Assembly (NCBI GenBank): GCA_043758755.1
Contig: JAYVMW010000062.1
Coordinates: 4,517 to 68,516 of the forward strand
Length of the DNA stretch: 64,000 nt
Reading direction: 5' to 3'
DNA from: Solimicrobium sp043758755
GTDB taxonomy: Bacteria; Pseudomonadota; Gammaproteobacteria; Burkholderiales; Burkholderiaceae_D
Made by a program: the position numbers and the translations under genes. Below, in pieces: positions 53,524-62,263 of the stretch. Position 1 is the stretch's first letter; the number at the start of each line of letters is the position of its first letter. The notes beneath the pieces were generated by a model. That model ran no database searches. It saw nothing but the letters and a program-made list of their open reading frames with translations, and had not been told where the DNA came from.

Positions 53524-54159
53524 ATGACCATCTCACACATACGCAAGGATTATCAGCACGCCAGCCTGTCCGAACAGGACGTTGATGCAGATCCGATCAA
53601 ACAGTTCAACCACTGGTTTCAGGAAGCGCTGATTGCCAAAGTTCCGGAAGTCAACGCCATGAGTTTATCCACGGTCAACCAGGAGGGACGGCCCAGTTCA
53701 CGGATTGTGCTGCTCAAGGATATGGATGAACGCGGCTTTACCTGGTTTACCCATTACAGCAGCCACAAAGGTGTGGAACTGTCGGGACGCCCGTATGCCG
53801 CGCTGCTGTTTTTCTGGTCAGAACTGGAACGCCAGGTACGCATTGAAGGTCATGTGGAAAAAATCAGTGACGAAGAGAACGACTTCTATTTCCACAGCCG
53901 GCCGCTGGCCAGTCAGCATGGCGCGCTGGCATCACAGCAAAGTCAGCCCATCGCCAGCCGCGATGTACTTGAGGAACGCGTCAAGGAAATTGCCAAACAG
54001 TATGGCGACCACGTACCACGTCCGGCACACTGGGGCGGCTACCGTCTGATTCCGGACTATCTGGAATTCTGGCAGGGTCGTCCTTCGCGCCTGCACGACC
54101 GCATCGTCTTTGAGAAGAATGCGGGTGGCGTTTGGGAAAGAAGCCGGCTGCAACCCTGA
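53524..54159 (+). CDS. pdxH: Pyridoxamine/pyridoxine 5'-phosphate oxidase
   Basis: FMN enzyme making pyridoxal phosphate. 211 residues. FMN-binding segments SSRIVLLKDMDERGFTWFTH (near residue 60) and SHKGVEL are present. The C-terminal WQGRPSRLHDRIVF is the conserved substrate-site signature. Ends six bases before the end of a small convergent gene. Confidence 0.96.
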   Translation: MTISHIRKDYQHASLSEQDVDADPIKQFNHWFQEALIAKVPEVNAMSLSTVNQEGRPSSRIVLLKDMDERGFTWFTHYSSHKGVELSGRPYAALLFFWSELERQVRIEGHVEKISDEENDFYFHSRPLASQHGALASQQSQPIASRDVLEERVKEIAKQYGDHVPRPAHWGGYRLIPDYLEFWQGRPSRLHDRIVFEKNAGGVWERSRLQP

Positions 54160-54165
54160 TTGGAC

Positions 54166-54351
54166 TTAGAGCTCCTTGCTGCGCGGCTCCCGGCTGCGTC
54201 TGAACAGTCGTCTTTGCACCTTTAACCGTTTTATCTGGTTGCGCGACTGGACTTCCTGCAGTAGCGCCAGTTCCTGCTCGTGGCCCAGCTCCTCAGACAA
54301 AGCGGCGACGATTCTGGTTGCCTCGCGCATTTTTTCATCGATGTTTTTCAT
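54166..54351 (-). CDS. Small hypothetical protein (61 aa), helical and basic
   Basis: Not recognised. 61 residues, likely one long helix: an acidic half (ATRIVAALSEELGHEQELAL) followed by a strongly basic tail (RLKVQRRLFRRSREPR). A clear AAAGGAG lies four bases before the ATG, which is the main reason to call it. It faces pdxH, six bases away, and diverges from ruvA. Nucleic-acid contact is a guess from charge only. Confidence 0.5.
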   Translation of the reverse strand: MKNIDEKMREATRIVAALSEELGHEQELALLQEVQSRNQIKRLKVQRRLFRRSREPRSKEL

Positions 54352-54492
54352 GATGCTCCTTTCGGATTCAGATTGCCCTTCATAAAGATTATCAAATTAT
54401 ATATTCAACTACTTAATAAAAGTACACTCTGATGCGTTTGCCACACATTCCCGGATTCATGCTGGCATTCCGGAAAAGTTTCGATTTATTAA

Positions 54493-54520
54493 TTTACGAC
54501 CAGTCCAAACCCGATAAAAT
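54493..54520 (+). promoter_or_regulatory. Possible promoter of ruvAB
   Basis: TTTACG (54493-54498) and TAAAAT (54515-54520) with a 16-base spacer, 56 bases before ruvA. No CTGT-N8-ACAG LexA box was seen in the region. Confidence 0.35.
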
Positions 54521-54576
54521 AACCGCTACGTAGTTACCCCTCGCAGTTACCCCATATATTCATCAGAAAGATTTCA

Positions 54577-55155
54577 ATGATTGGTCGCATAGCCGGTGTG
54601 TTACTGGAAAAAAATCCCCCCCAGATCCTGGTTGACTGCAACGGAGTAGGCTACGAAATTGATGTGCCGATGAGCACCTTTTACAATCTGCCGGGCCTGG
54701 GCGAAAAAGTGGTATTGCACACCCATCTGGCCATCCGTGAAGATGCCCATGTGCTGTTCGGATTTGCCAATCATGAAGAACGCGCCACCTTTAAACAGTT
54801 AATCAAAATCAGTGGCATCGGTGCACGAACGGCGCTGTCGATCCTGTCAGGCATGACGGTGGCCGATCTGGCACAGGCGATCACGCTGCAGGAAGCCGGA
54901 CGGCTGATCAAGGTGCCGGGTATCGGCAAAAAAACCGCCGAACGACTGCTGCTGGAACTCAAAGGCAAGCTCGGCGCCGATCTGGGACACACGGGTGGTG
55001 CCCCTGCCATGCCGGATGCGTCCAGCGATATTCTGAATGCCCTGATTGCACTGGGCTATTCGGACAAGGAGTCGCTCATGGCGCTGAAACTGTTGCCCAG
55101 AGACTGTGGCGTTTCAGAAGGTATCAAACTGGCGTTGAAGTCGCTCTCTAAATAA
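54577..55155 (+). CDS. ruvA: Holliday junction branch migration protein RuvA
   Basis: Tetrameric junction-binding partner of RuvB. 192 residues. N-terminal OB fold (MIGRIAGVLLEKNPPQIL), two helix-hairpin-helix motifs (ISGIGARTALSIL and VPGIGKKTAERLLLEL) and a C-terminal RuvB-binding three-helix domain (LNALIALGYSDKESLMAL). 14 bases before ruvB. Confidence 0.97.
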   Translation: MIGRIAGVLLEKNPPQILVDCNGVGYEIDVPMSTFYNLPGLGEKVVLHTHLAIREDAHVLFGFANHEERATFKQLIKISGIGARTALSILSGMTVADLAQAITLQEAGRLIKVPGIGKKTAERLLLELKGKLGADLGHTGGAPAMPDASSDILNALIALGYSDKESLMALKLLPRDCGVSEGIKLALKSLSK

Positions 55156-55169
55156 AGCACACTGAATCC

Positions 55170-56246
55170 ATGAGCATACAAACCGACCAATTTGCCGATC
55201 CGAATCCGCGCATCATCACGCCCGAACCTGTGTCAAAACAGGAAGAGGTGATTGAACGCGCGCTGCGGCCCAAACAGCTCGACGAATATGTTGGTCAGGA
55301 AAAAATCCGTGCCCAGCTGGAAATTTTTATTGCCGCAGCCAGAATGCGCAGCGAAGCGCTGGACCACACCTTACTGTTCGGCCCGCCCGGTCTGGGCAAG
55401 ACCACACTGGCACACATCATCGCCCGCGAGATGGGCGTCAATCTGCGCCAGACTTCCGGGCCGGTGCTGGAACGCCCCGGTGATCTGGCCGCCATCCTGA
55501 CCAATCTGGAAGCCAACGATGTGCTGTTCATCGATGAAATTCACCGTCTTTCTCCGGTCGTGGAAGAAATTCTGTATCCGGCGCTGGAAGACTACCAGAT
55601 CGATATCATGATCGGAGAAGGACCGGCAGCGCGTTCCGTAAAGCTTGATCTGCAGCCGTTCACGCTGGTTGGCGCCACCACCCGTGCCGGCATGCTGACC
55701 AATCCGCTGCGCGACCGCTTCGGGATCGTGGCGCGGCTCGAATTCTATAACGCCGAAGAACTCACCAAAATCGTCACCCGTTCGGCGGCGCTGCTCGGTG
55801 CGCCGATCGACGCCAACGGTGCCTATGAAATCGCCAAACGGGCCCGTGGCACCCCGCGCATTGCCAACCGGCTGCTGCGCCGGGTGCGCGACTATGCCGA
55901 AGTCAAACACGACGGGCAGATCGGCCAGTCGGTGGCGGACGCGGCACTGAAAATGCTGGATGTCGACAAACTCGGCTTTGACCTGATGGACCGCAAACTG
56001 CTCGAAGCAGTGCTGTTCAAATTCAATGGCGGGCCGGTCGGTGTTGACAATCTGGCTGCAGCCATCGGTGAAGAACGCGACACCATCGAAGACGTGCTGG
56101 AACCGTTTCTGATCCAGCAGGGTTTTTTGCAGCGCACCCCGCGTGGCCGGATCGCCACGCCCAGCGCCTACCAGCATTTCGGGCTCACCCCGCCATCATC
56201 AGGAATGATGAATGATTTATGGTCAGCACCCCAACCTCAGGAATAA
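55170..56246 (+). CDS. ruvB: Holliday junction branch migration helicase RuvB
   Basis: AAA+ motor for branch migration. 358 residues. Walker A is GPPGLGKTTL (near residue 70), Walker B is DEIHRL (near 120), and sensor and arginine-finger segments (GATTRAGML; NPLRDRFGIVARLEFY) are intact. The winged-helix domain ends with RTPRGRIATPSAYQHFG. Full-length, in an operon with ruvA. Confidence 0.98.
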   Translation: MSIQTDQFADPNPRIITPEPVSKQEEVIERALRPKQLDEYVGQEKIRAQLEIFIAAARMRSEALDHTLLFGPPGLGKTTLAHIIAREMGVNLRQTSGPVLERPGDLAAILTNLEANDVLFIDEIHRLSPVVEEILYPALEDYQIDIMIGEGPAARSVKLDLQPFTLVGATTRAGMLTNPLRDRFGIVARLEFYNAEELTKIVTRSAALLGAPIDANGAYEIAKRARGTPRIANRLLRRVRDYAEVKHDGQIGQSVADAALKMLDVDKLGFDLMDRKLLEAVLFKFNGGPVGVDNLAAAIGEERDTIEDVLEPFLIQQGFLQRTPRGRIATPSAYQHFGLTPPSSGMMNDLWSAPQPQE

Positions 56247-56256
56247 ACCAGACCCG

Positions 56257-57087
56257 ATGCTATCGCTTACCCAGGCCGACCTCTATGCTGAGCAGTTATT
56301 GACTGTGCGTTCCCAAGCCCAGATGTGCGAACCGTTTCCGGACAGCGCACAGATCAGTCTGGAGGACGCCTACCTGATCGCGCGCCAGATTCAGAACAAG
56401 CGCGTGCAGGATGGCGAGCGCCTGATCGGACGCAAAATCGCTTTTGCCAATCACACCCTGTTAAAAAAATACGGCAGGCTGGTACCGACTCAGGGACTGA
56501 TCTGGACCCCGTTGTTTGACAGCACGGTGCGCTTCATGCCTCAGAACTTCGGCACGCAAAGTCTGGAAGGCGCCATCCAGCCGCGCCTGGCCCCGGAAAT
56601 TCTGTTCAAAATCGGTACCACGCCAGCCCGTGACGCAACTCTCGATGAACTGTCCGACTGTCTGGAATGGATGGCGCATGGTCTGGAAATCATGGTGTGT
56701 CCGTTCCCGGACTGGAAATTTGATACCGCCGACGCCATCGCCGCGTTTGCCTTGCATGGCGCCCTGCTGATTGGCGAACCGCATCAGCTTTCCTCGACCG
56801 CGCGTCATCATCTCGGATCGATCCTGGCCAACACCTCGGTCTCACTGTCGTGCGACGCCACGCTGCTGTCCGCCGGTTATGGCAGTGACGTGACCGAAAG
56901 TCCGCTGCATGCACTGTGGCATCTGCAACAGCTGCTTAAAGATCAGAGCGGTTCGACCACGTTACAGGCCGGTGAAATCATCAGCACCGGCACCTGGACT
57001 GACCTGCCTTTCATCCACCCCGGGCAGACCTGGACCACCGCTTTTTCGGGCGCCAGCCTGGGCGGGCTTTCTATCGGCTTCACTTAA
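56257..57087 (+). CDS. FAH-fold hydratase/decarboxylase (2-keto-4-pentenoate hydratase-like)
   Basis: 276 residues from the ATG at 56257 (an earlier ATG at 56212 lies inside ruvB). Resembles MhpD/DmpH-type members: ERLIGRKIAF near residue 55, an RLAPEILF segment with metal-binding Glu near 110, and a C-terminal GDxW-like GTWTDLPFIHPGQTW. Such enzymes act on vinylpyruvate-type acids in aromatic degradation meta-cleavage, but no such pathway is here, so the substrate is open. Ten bases after ruvB. Confidence 0.8.
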   Translation: MLSLTQADLYAEQLLTVRSQAQMCEPFPDSAQISLEDAYLIARQIQNKRVQDGERLIGRKIAFANHTLLKKYGRLVPTQGLIWTPLFDSTVRFMPQNFGTQSLEGAIQPRLAPEILFKIGTTPARDATLDELSDCLEWMAHGLEIMVCPFPDWKFDTADAIAAFALHGALLIGEPHQLSSTARHHLGSILANTSVSLSCDATLLSAGYGSDVTESPLHALWHLQQLLKDQSGSTTLQAGEIISTGTWTDLPFIHPGQTWTTAFSGASLGGLSIGFT

Positions 57088-57106
57088 CCACTTAAAGGAA
57101 ATCAGC

Positions 57107-57472
57107 ATGTTTTTGGGCCTACGCACAGCGATTTATCCGGTCAGTGATTTGCAGAGTGCCAGACAATGGTATGCCAGCGTGATCGGGCAGGATCCGTATT
57201 TTGATCAGCCGTTTTATGTCGGATTTTCAGTGGGCGGTTTTGAACTTGGCCTGGTTCCGGACGGCACTCCGGGCGCGACCGGTGCCTATCCGGTGTGGGG
57301 TGTGGAAAACGCCGAGTTCGATCTGGCGCGCCTCATCGAACTCGGCGCCACCCTGCTCGAACCGGTCACCGATGTCGGCGACGGAATTCGGGTGGCCTGT
57401 GTGACCGATCCGTTTGGCAACCGGCTTGGCATTATTGAAAATCCGCACTTCCATCCCGGGGCGGTGCGTTAG
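57107..57472 (+). CDS. VOC (glyoxalase/bleomycin-resistance fold) family protein
   Basis: 121 residues with the paired beta-alpha-beta-beta-beta modules of the vicinal oxygen chelate fold. The core begins AIYPVSDLQSARQWYASVIG and ends VTDPFGNRLGIIENP, typical of the family. AAAGGAA lies six bases before the ATG, so a longer frame from 56909 is rejected. 19 bases behind the FAH-fold gene. Function unknown. Confidence 0.85.
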   Translation: MFLGLRTAIYPVSDLQSARQWYASVIGQDPYFDQPFYVGFSVGGFELGLVPDGTPGATGAYPVWGVENAEFDLARLIELGATLLEPVTDVGDGIRVACVTDPFGNRLGIIENPHFHPGAVR

Positions 57473-57475
57473 CAA

Positions 57476-58351
57476 TCAAGGCGGTGGCGTACCGGTCGAG
57501 GCACTCCAGATTGCAAACCAGTGCGCGCGCGTCAGGGTAATATCCGCAGCGGCAACCGCTTCCCGGATTGCGGCGATCCGGCCGGAACCGGTCAGCACAA
57601 TCGGACGCGATGGGTGCTGCAGCAACCATGCATAAACCAGCGTGGTGCTCGATACACCATAGTGCTGTGCCAGTTGATTCAGTGTGACTCGCAACCGTGA
57701 CGCCTGATCGGTATGTTCAGTGAACAACCGGCCGCCAGCCAGAGCCGACCAGATCATCGGTGCCAGCGCGCGCTGCTGGCACTGATCAAGCGTACCATCA
57801 TGCAGTGGGGCCAGATGCAGTGGCGACAGCTCAACCTGATTGGTCACCAGCGGTATGCGGGAATTCAACAGTTCAAACTGGGCCGGGGTGAAATTCGACA
57901 CACCGAAATGGCGCACTTTTCCTGCCTCTTGCAATCGAGTAAATGCAGCAGCAACTTCATCGGCCTGCATCAGCGGATCGGGCCGGTGTATCAGCAGCAG
58001 ATCGACATAATCGGTGCCCATATCCTGCAGTGAATTGTTCAGCGCGCCGGTAATGTGCGCAGCACTGGTGTCGTAATGCGACGACGATTGACCCAGTATG
58101 ATGCCGCATTTGGTGACCAGCTCCATGCGGCAACGCAGTGCCGGCTCGAGCCGCAGGGCCTGGCCAAACGGCTTTTCGCTGCCGTAAATATCGGCATGAT
58201 CTATGGTGGTCACGCCCAGCTCCAGTGCCTGTTTTATAAAATCCAGACGCTCGGAAGGTGTCATCTGCCAGGAACCGAGGCGCCACATGCCAAGTGCAAT
58301 CCGTGAAAACTCCGGGCCGGTGCTGCTTAACTGCTGTCGGGAAAGGGACAT
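57476..58351 (-). CDS. Aldo/keto reductase family oxidoreductase (YdhF-like)
   Basis: 291-residue TIM-barrel NADPH reductase. Catalytic tetrad visible: Asp and Tyr in DHADIYG (near 50-56), Lys in LVTKCGI (near 80), His in LLLIHRPDP (near 122). The C-terminal PIVLTGSGRIAAIREA binds cofactor. Convergent with the VOC gene (three-base gap) and divergent from the TonB receptor gene, across 215 bases. Substrate unknown. Confidence 0.9.
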   Translation of the reverse strand: MSLSRQQLSSTGPEFSRIALGMWRLGSWQMTPSERLDFIKQALELGVTTIDHADIYGSEKPFGQALRLEPALRCRMELVTKCGIILGQSSSHYDTSAAHITGALNNSLQDMGTDYVDLLLIHRPDPLMQADEVAAAFTRLQEAGKVRHFGVSNFTPAQFELLNSRIPLVTNQVELSPLHLAPLHDGTLDQCQQRALAPMIWSALAGGRLFTEHTDQASRLRVTLNQLAQHYGVSSTTLVYAWLLQHPSRPIVLTGSGRIAAIREAVAAADITLTRAHWFAIWSASTGTPPP

Positions 58352-58566
58352 ATTGAAATATCAGGTAAAGTTGCAGAGGTGCACATTGTTGCTCATTTGC
58401 AGCCGCTCTGCACAGAAAAATCTTCCTGCCGGGTGGGGTTGCCAGCAATGTGTATAGGTAATTTTACTTAGGTACCAGGGTATATCTCAGGATTGCCGTT
58501 GATTATGGCTCCTATCACACTGCTCCTCACAAAATGGACAAGCGCAACCACACAAGGGGAGTAACA

Positions 58567-61284
58567 ATGAAGGTTCAACGTACACGTATTGCACTGGCTG
58601 TAACCCTGGCATTAACCAGCAGCCTGATGTCCGCGCATGCGCAACAGATCGATACAGGTTCGGCGCCTGCGCCAGACTTGGCCGAAGCGACTGTAGTGGT
58701 CACCGGCATTCGCGCCTCCATTGAACAGTCACTCAAACAAAAGCGCAATGCCGATTCCGTCATGGATGTGGTCAGCTCCGAAGATATCGGCAAGCTGCCG
58801 GATAAAAACGTGGCCGATGCTGTCGAGCGTGTACCCGGTGTCAACATCAGTTCCGGTTCCGGTGGACAGGGTGGCTTTTCCGAAAATGACCGCGTCAGTA
58901 TCCGCGGCACTAATCCAAGCCTGACCCAGACCACCGTCAACGGCCACTCGATTTCAACCGGCGACTGGTACATCGGCGACCAGCAGGGCACCGTCGGGCG
59001 CAGTGTCAGTTTTACCTTATTGCCGTCTGAGATCGTCGGTTCGGTTGAAGTGCAGAAAAGTTCCCAAGCTGATTTCATTGAAGGCGGCACCGCCGGCAAC
59101 GTCAACATCGTGACCCGATTGCCGCTGGATTTCAAAAAGCAGCTGACCGTGGAAGCCACCGCGCAGGCCCTGTACGCCGATCTGCCGAACAAGACCCCCC
59201 CCCAGTTCAATGGTCTGATCAACTGGAAAAACGACAGCAACACACTGGGCGTGCTGGTTCAGGCGTTCTCTGAAAAACGCAATGAACGGCGCGACGGCCA
59301 GGAACTGTTCCTGCTCGGCTCCGGCTCAATTGCACCGACCACAACCCCGTCCGACCCGATCAACGCAGTCATCGCAGCGCACCCGGACTTGAACGGTGTG
59401 GCCTACCCGACCCAGATCGGTTCTGCCGCCTTTACCCAGACCAGTGCACGTACCGGCGCTCTGGTTGACGTACAGATGAAACCCGTGCCCGGATTGACTC
59501 TGGACGTGAATGGCTTTTATTCGCGCTTTCATACCGACACGTTCGATACCAACTTCATGGCCAGCCCGTTCAACGAATTGAATGCAGGGATCTCGCCGAG
59601 TTCCTATACGGTAAAAAACGGCACACTGGTTGCAGCCAGTTTTCCGCAAACCCCGTTTGATATCACCAACCCCCAGCTCGGCAGCCAGCCATTTCCTGGC
59701 GTACGCGATTCAATCTATCGCCCAGGCTCGGGATCGTCTGCTGCGTATCTGGATTTCGATGCCAAATACCGCGTCAGTGACACGCTGACCCTGACTTCGA
59801 AAATCGGGTACACCAAGGGGGTAGGCGAAACACCGCACGATTACGGCTATGAAGCCTATCTGATCAACACACCGATGAGCTATGTCCTGAACGGCAACCG
59901 CAGTCCGGCCATGGTGTCGTTCCCGAACCTGGATACCACCAACTTCAACAGCCCCAATGTCGTCAACGGTGGCAGTTGGGCCCAGTCTGCCACGGTAGTG
60001 GATACCGAAGCGTATGCTCAGGGTGATGCCTTGATGACGCTCGAGAGTGGTTATTTTGAAAGCCTCAAATTCGGTGTGCGTTTTTCCGACCATAAACGCA
60101 GCGCCTACGACGTCGGCTATTCGTGTTCTGCAGATCCAAGCCCGGACTGCGCCAACAACATGGCACTGTTTGCGCCCAAGCCCAACTGGAACGGCACCCA
60201 GTCACCGTCCAATTTTGGCAGTGGTATCGGCTTCGGTCCCGGCTTTATCCAGCATTTCTGGGTACTCAATGTCAACGACCTGGCAGCCTGGCAGCAGCAG
60301 TACAACAACGTCAATACCGGACCGGCACTGCAAAACAATTTCAACATAGAAGAAAAAGACAGTGCGGCCTATGCCATGAGCAATCTGGTGGGTGATGGCT
60401 GGCGCGGCAATGTGGGCCTGCGTCTGGTTAACACCAAACAGACCGGCATGGCGTATGCCTATGATGGCGACGCCGGGTTCAACCCGGTCTATTCCTCGCA
60501 CAACTATACCGACCTGTTGCCCAGTGCTAATCTGAAATTTGATTTATCCAAAGATCTGGTGGGGCGTCTGGCTGCCTCCAGAACCATGTCGCGCCCCGAT
60601 TATTCTTCCATGTCACCGGCGGTGGTACTGAACAATCTGGATCAGACCGGTTCGGGTGGCAACGCCGATCTGAAACCGATCAAATCGAATAATTTTGATG
60701 CTGCCTTGGAATGGTATTTCGCGCCGCAATCGATTCTGTCGGCCGGTCTGTTTTACATGGATATGCCTTCCTATATCGGTTCCGGTGTAACGACCGGAAA
60801 TTACATCAATACCAGTACCGGCTCGGTTGCCAATTTCACGATCAATGTACCGGTGAATACGTCGGCCAAAAACGAAGGTCTGGAACTGGCGTGGCAGCAA
60901 TCGCTGGGACTGGGCTTGGGTGGTCTGATCAACTATACGATTGCCAATGGCCATGACTCGGACGGCATGGCATTGATCGGCGCCTCAAAAAACACCGGCA
61001 ACATGGAACTGTTCTATGAAAATGACAGACTGAGCACTCGCCTGGCCTATACCTACCGCTCTGAATTCCTGGTGGGTATGGCCAACGTTACTGAGCAGTA
61101 TATGGCCGGTTATGGATCGCTTGCGGCTTCGGTCAATTACAAGATCAACGATAATCTGACGCTGACTTTTGACGGACTGAATCTGAACAATCCGACCCTC
61201 AAATATTATTCCAATGCAGAACAGCCACAGGCGTTTTATACCAATGGCCGTCAGTTCTACCTGGGTGTGCGCATGTCAATGTAA
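58567..61284 (+). CDS. TonB-dependent receptor, Xanthomonas/Caulobacter sugar type
   Basis: 905 residues. Signal peptide MKVQRTRIALAVTLALTSSL with cleavage after AHA. The plug domain starts VVVTGIRASIEQSLKQKRN and includes KLPDKNVADAVERVPGVNI, the hallmark of the TIGR01782-like group used for carbohydrates. The barrel ends in a C-terminal aromatic pattern (GRQFYLGVRMSM). The ATG at 58567 follows AAGGGGAG and precedes the signal peptide, so the frame from 58534 is not used. A terminator separates it from a ROK kinase, suggesting sugar uptake; the ligand is unknown. Confidence 0.92.
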   Translation: MKVQRTRIALAVTLALTSSLMSAHAQQIDTGSAPAPDLAEATVVVTGIRASIEQSLKQKRNADSVMDVVSSEDIGKLPDKNVADAVERVPGVNISSGSGGQGGFSENDRVSIRGTNPSLTQTTVNGHSISTGDWYIGDQQGTVGRSVSFTLLPSEIVGSVEVQKSSQADFIEGGTAGNVNIVTRLPLDFKKQLTVEATAQALYADLPNKTPPQFNGLINWKNDSNTLGVLVQAFSEKRNERRDGQELFLLGSGSIAPTTTPSDPINAVIAAHPDLNGVAYPTQIGSAAFTQTSARTGALVDVQMKPVPGLTLDVNGFYSRFHTDTFDTNFMASPFNELNAGISPSSYTVKNGTLVAASFPQTPFDITNPQLGSQPFPGVRDSIYRPGSGSSAAYLDFDAKYRVSDTLTLTSKIGYTKGVGETPHDYGYEAYLINTPMSYVLNGNRSPAMVSFPNLDTTNFNSPNVVNGGSWAQSATVVDTEAYAQGDALMTLESGYFESLKFGVRFSDHKRSAYDVGYSCSADPSPDCANNMALFAPKPNWNGTQSPSNFGSGIGFGPGFIQHFWVLNVNDLAAWQQQYNNVNTGPALQNNFNIEEKDSAAYAMSNLVGDGWRGNVGLRLVNTKQTGMAYAYDGDAGFNPVYSSHNYTDLLPSANLKFDLSKDLVGRLAASRTMSRPDYSSMSPAVVLNNLDQTGSGGNADLKPIKSNNFDAALEWYFAPQSILSAGLFYMDMPSYIGSGVTTGNYINTSTGSVANFTINVPVNTSAKNEGLELAWQQSLGLGLGGLINYTIANGHDSDGMALIGASKNTGNMELFYENDRLSTRLAYTYRSEFLVGMANVTEQYMAGYGSLAASVNYKINDNLTLTFDGLNLNNPTLKYYSNAEQPQAFYTNGRQFYLGVRMSM

Positions 61285-61330
61285 GTTTGATGGAATGGCC
61301 AGATTGACCTCGCGATCTGGTCTTGTTTGC

Positions 61331-61369
61331 AACGGCTGACCGGACCACAAACCGGTTCAGCCGTTTTTT
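61331..61369 (+). terminator. Rho-independent terminator after the TonB-dependent receptor
   Basis: Arms AACGGCTGA-CCGG and CCGG-T-TCAGCCGTT pair with one bulge around the loop ACCACAAA, followed by TTTTTT. It would end the receptor transcript or reduce read-through to the kinase gene 15 bases later. Confidence 0.85.
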
Positions 61370-61384
61370 GCTTGATGGGACAAC

Positions 61385-62233
61385 ATGAACGAGAACAAAA
61401 CCGTAGTATTCGATGTCGGTGGCACCAACTGCCGCATCGCCCTTTTTGAAAACGGGCAGATCACCTGGCGCGATCAACTGGCAACGCCGGCCATGGCTGG
61501 CCCAAACGCCACGATTGACATCATGGCGCAACTGTTTGCGCCGCTTGGAAATCTGCAGGCACCAATCGTTGTGGCCGTCACAGGTCAGGTCGTTGACGGC
61601 TGCGTCACCGCGCACAACCAGGCCATACTGAGCAACTGGGACAGTTTTCCATTGCAGCAGCGCCTGTCTGACAGATTGCAGCAACCGGTGCAGCTGATCA
61701 ACGATGCGCGCGCCGCTGCGTGGGGTGAATATCTGTACGGCAGCGGTCAGGGCATGAATGAATTCATGTTTCTGACCGTGTCCACCGGCATCGGTGCCGG
61801 ACTGATACTGGGAGGCAGATTGCATCTGGCCAAAAACGGTTTCGATGCGGAAATCGGTGAAACGCGCTGCGCTGACGGCCGCACACTGGAGCAACACGCT
61901 TGCGGCACGGCACTCGGCGCACTGGCTTTGCAGTACCGCTATGCCAATGCCAGGCTGCTGTGTGACGCGGCTGAGCGCGGCGATGCACAGGCCAATACCC
62001 TGTACCAGAATGGCATACGCGAAATTGCTGCAAAAATCGCCGATCTGGCGGTGCTACTCGGCATCCAGCGCGTGGCCGTCGGCGGCAGTGTCGGTTTGCG
62101 CGCCCGTTATCTGGAACGGCTCAGTACCGAACTGGCAAAATACCCGGCCATCTACCGGGTTGAACTGGTCCAGGCGCAACTCGGTCATGACGCCGGATTA
62201 TTCGGTGCGGCCAACATGGTTGAGGTAACATAG
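61385..62233 (+). CDS. ROK family sugar kinase lacking the zinc motif (NanK/glucokinase-like)
   Basis: 282 residues. The phosphate-binding VFDVGGTNCRIALF (residues 8-21), the catalytic Asp in INDARAAAWGEYLYG (near 105) and the VSTGIGAGLILGG loop (near 137) are intact. The family zinc site is absent: the usual GH and C-x-C-G-x2-G-C are replaced by EIGETRCADGRTLEQHACG. Such ROK members phosphorylate hexoses or ManNAc, so it is probably a sugar kinase for the substrate of the adjacent TonB receptor. Start at ATG 61385; the ribosome site is weak. Confidence 0.87.
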   Translation: MNENKTVVFDVGGTNCRIALFENGQITWRDQLATPAMAGPNATIDIMAQLFAPLGNLQAPIVVAVTGQVVDGCVTAHNQAILSNWDSFPLQQRLSDRLQQPVQLINDARAAAWGEYLYGSGQGMNEFMFLTVSTGIGAGLILGGRLHLAKNGFDAEIGETRCADGRTLEQHACGTALGALALQYRYANARLLCDAAERGDAQANTLYQNGIREIAAKIADLAVLLGIQRVAVGGSVGLRARYLERLSTELAKYPAIYRVELVQAQLGHDAGLFGAANMVEVT

Positions 62234-62263
62234 CCCCCGTTCCGATCTGTCAGGAGGACATTG

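Noticed and set aside
54352..54576. LexA (SOS) box before ruvA
   Set aside because: No CTGT-N8-ACAG or close variant was found by eye.
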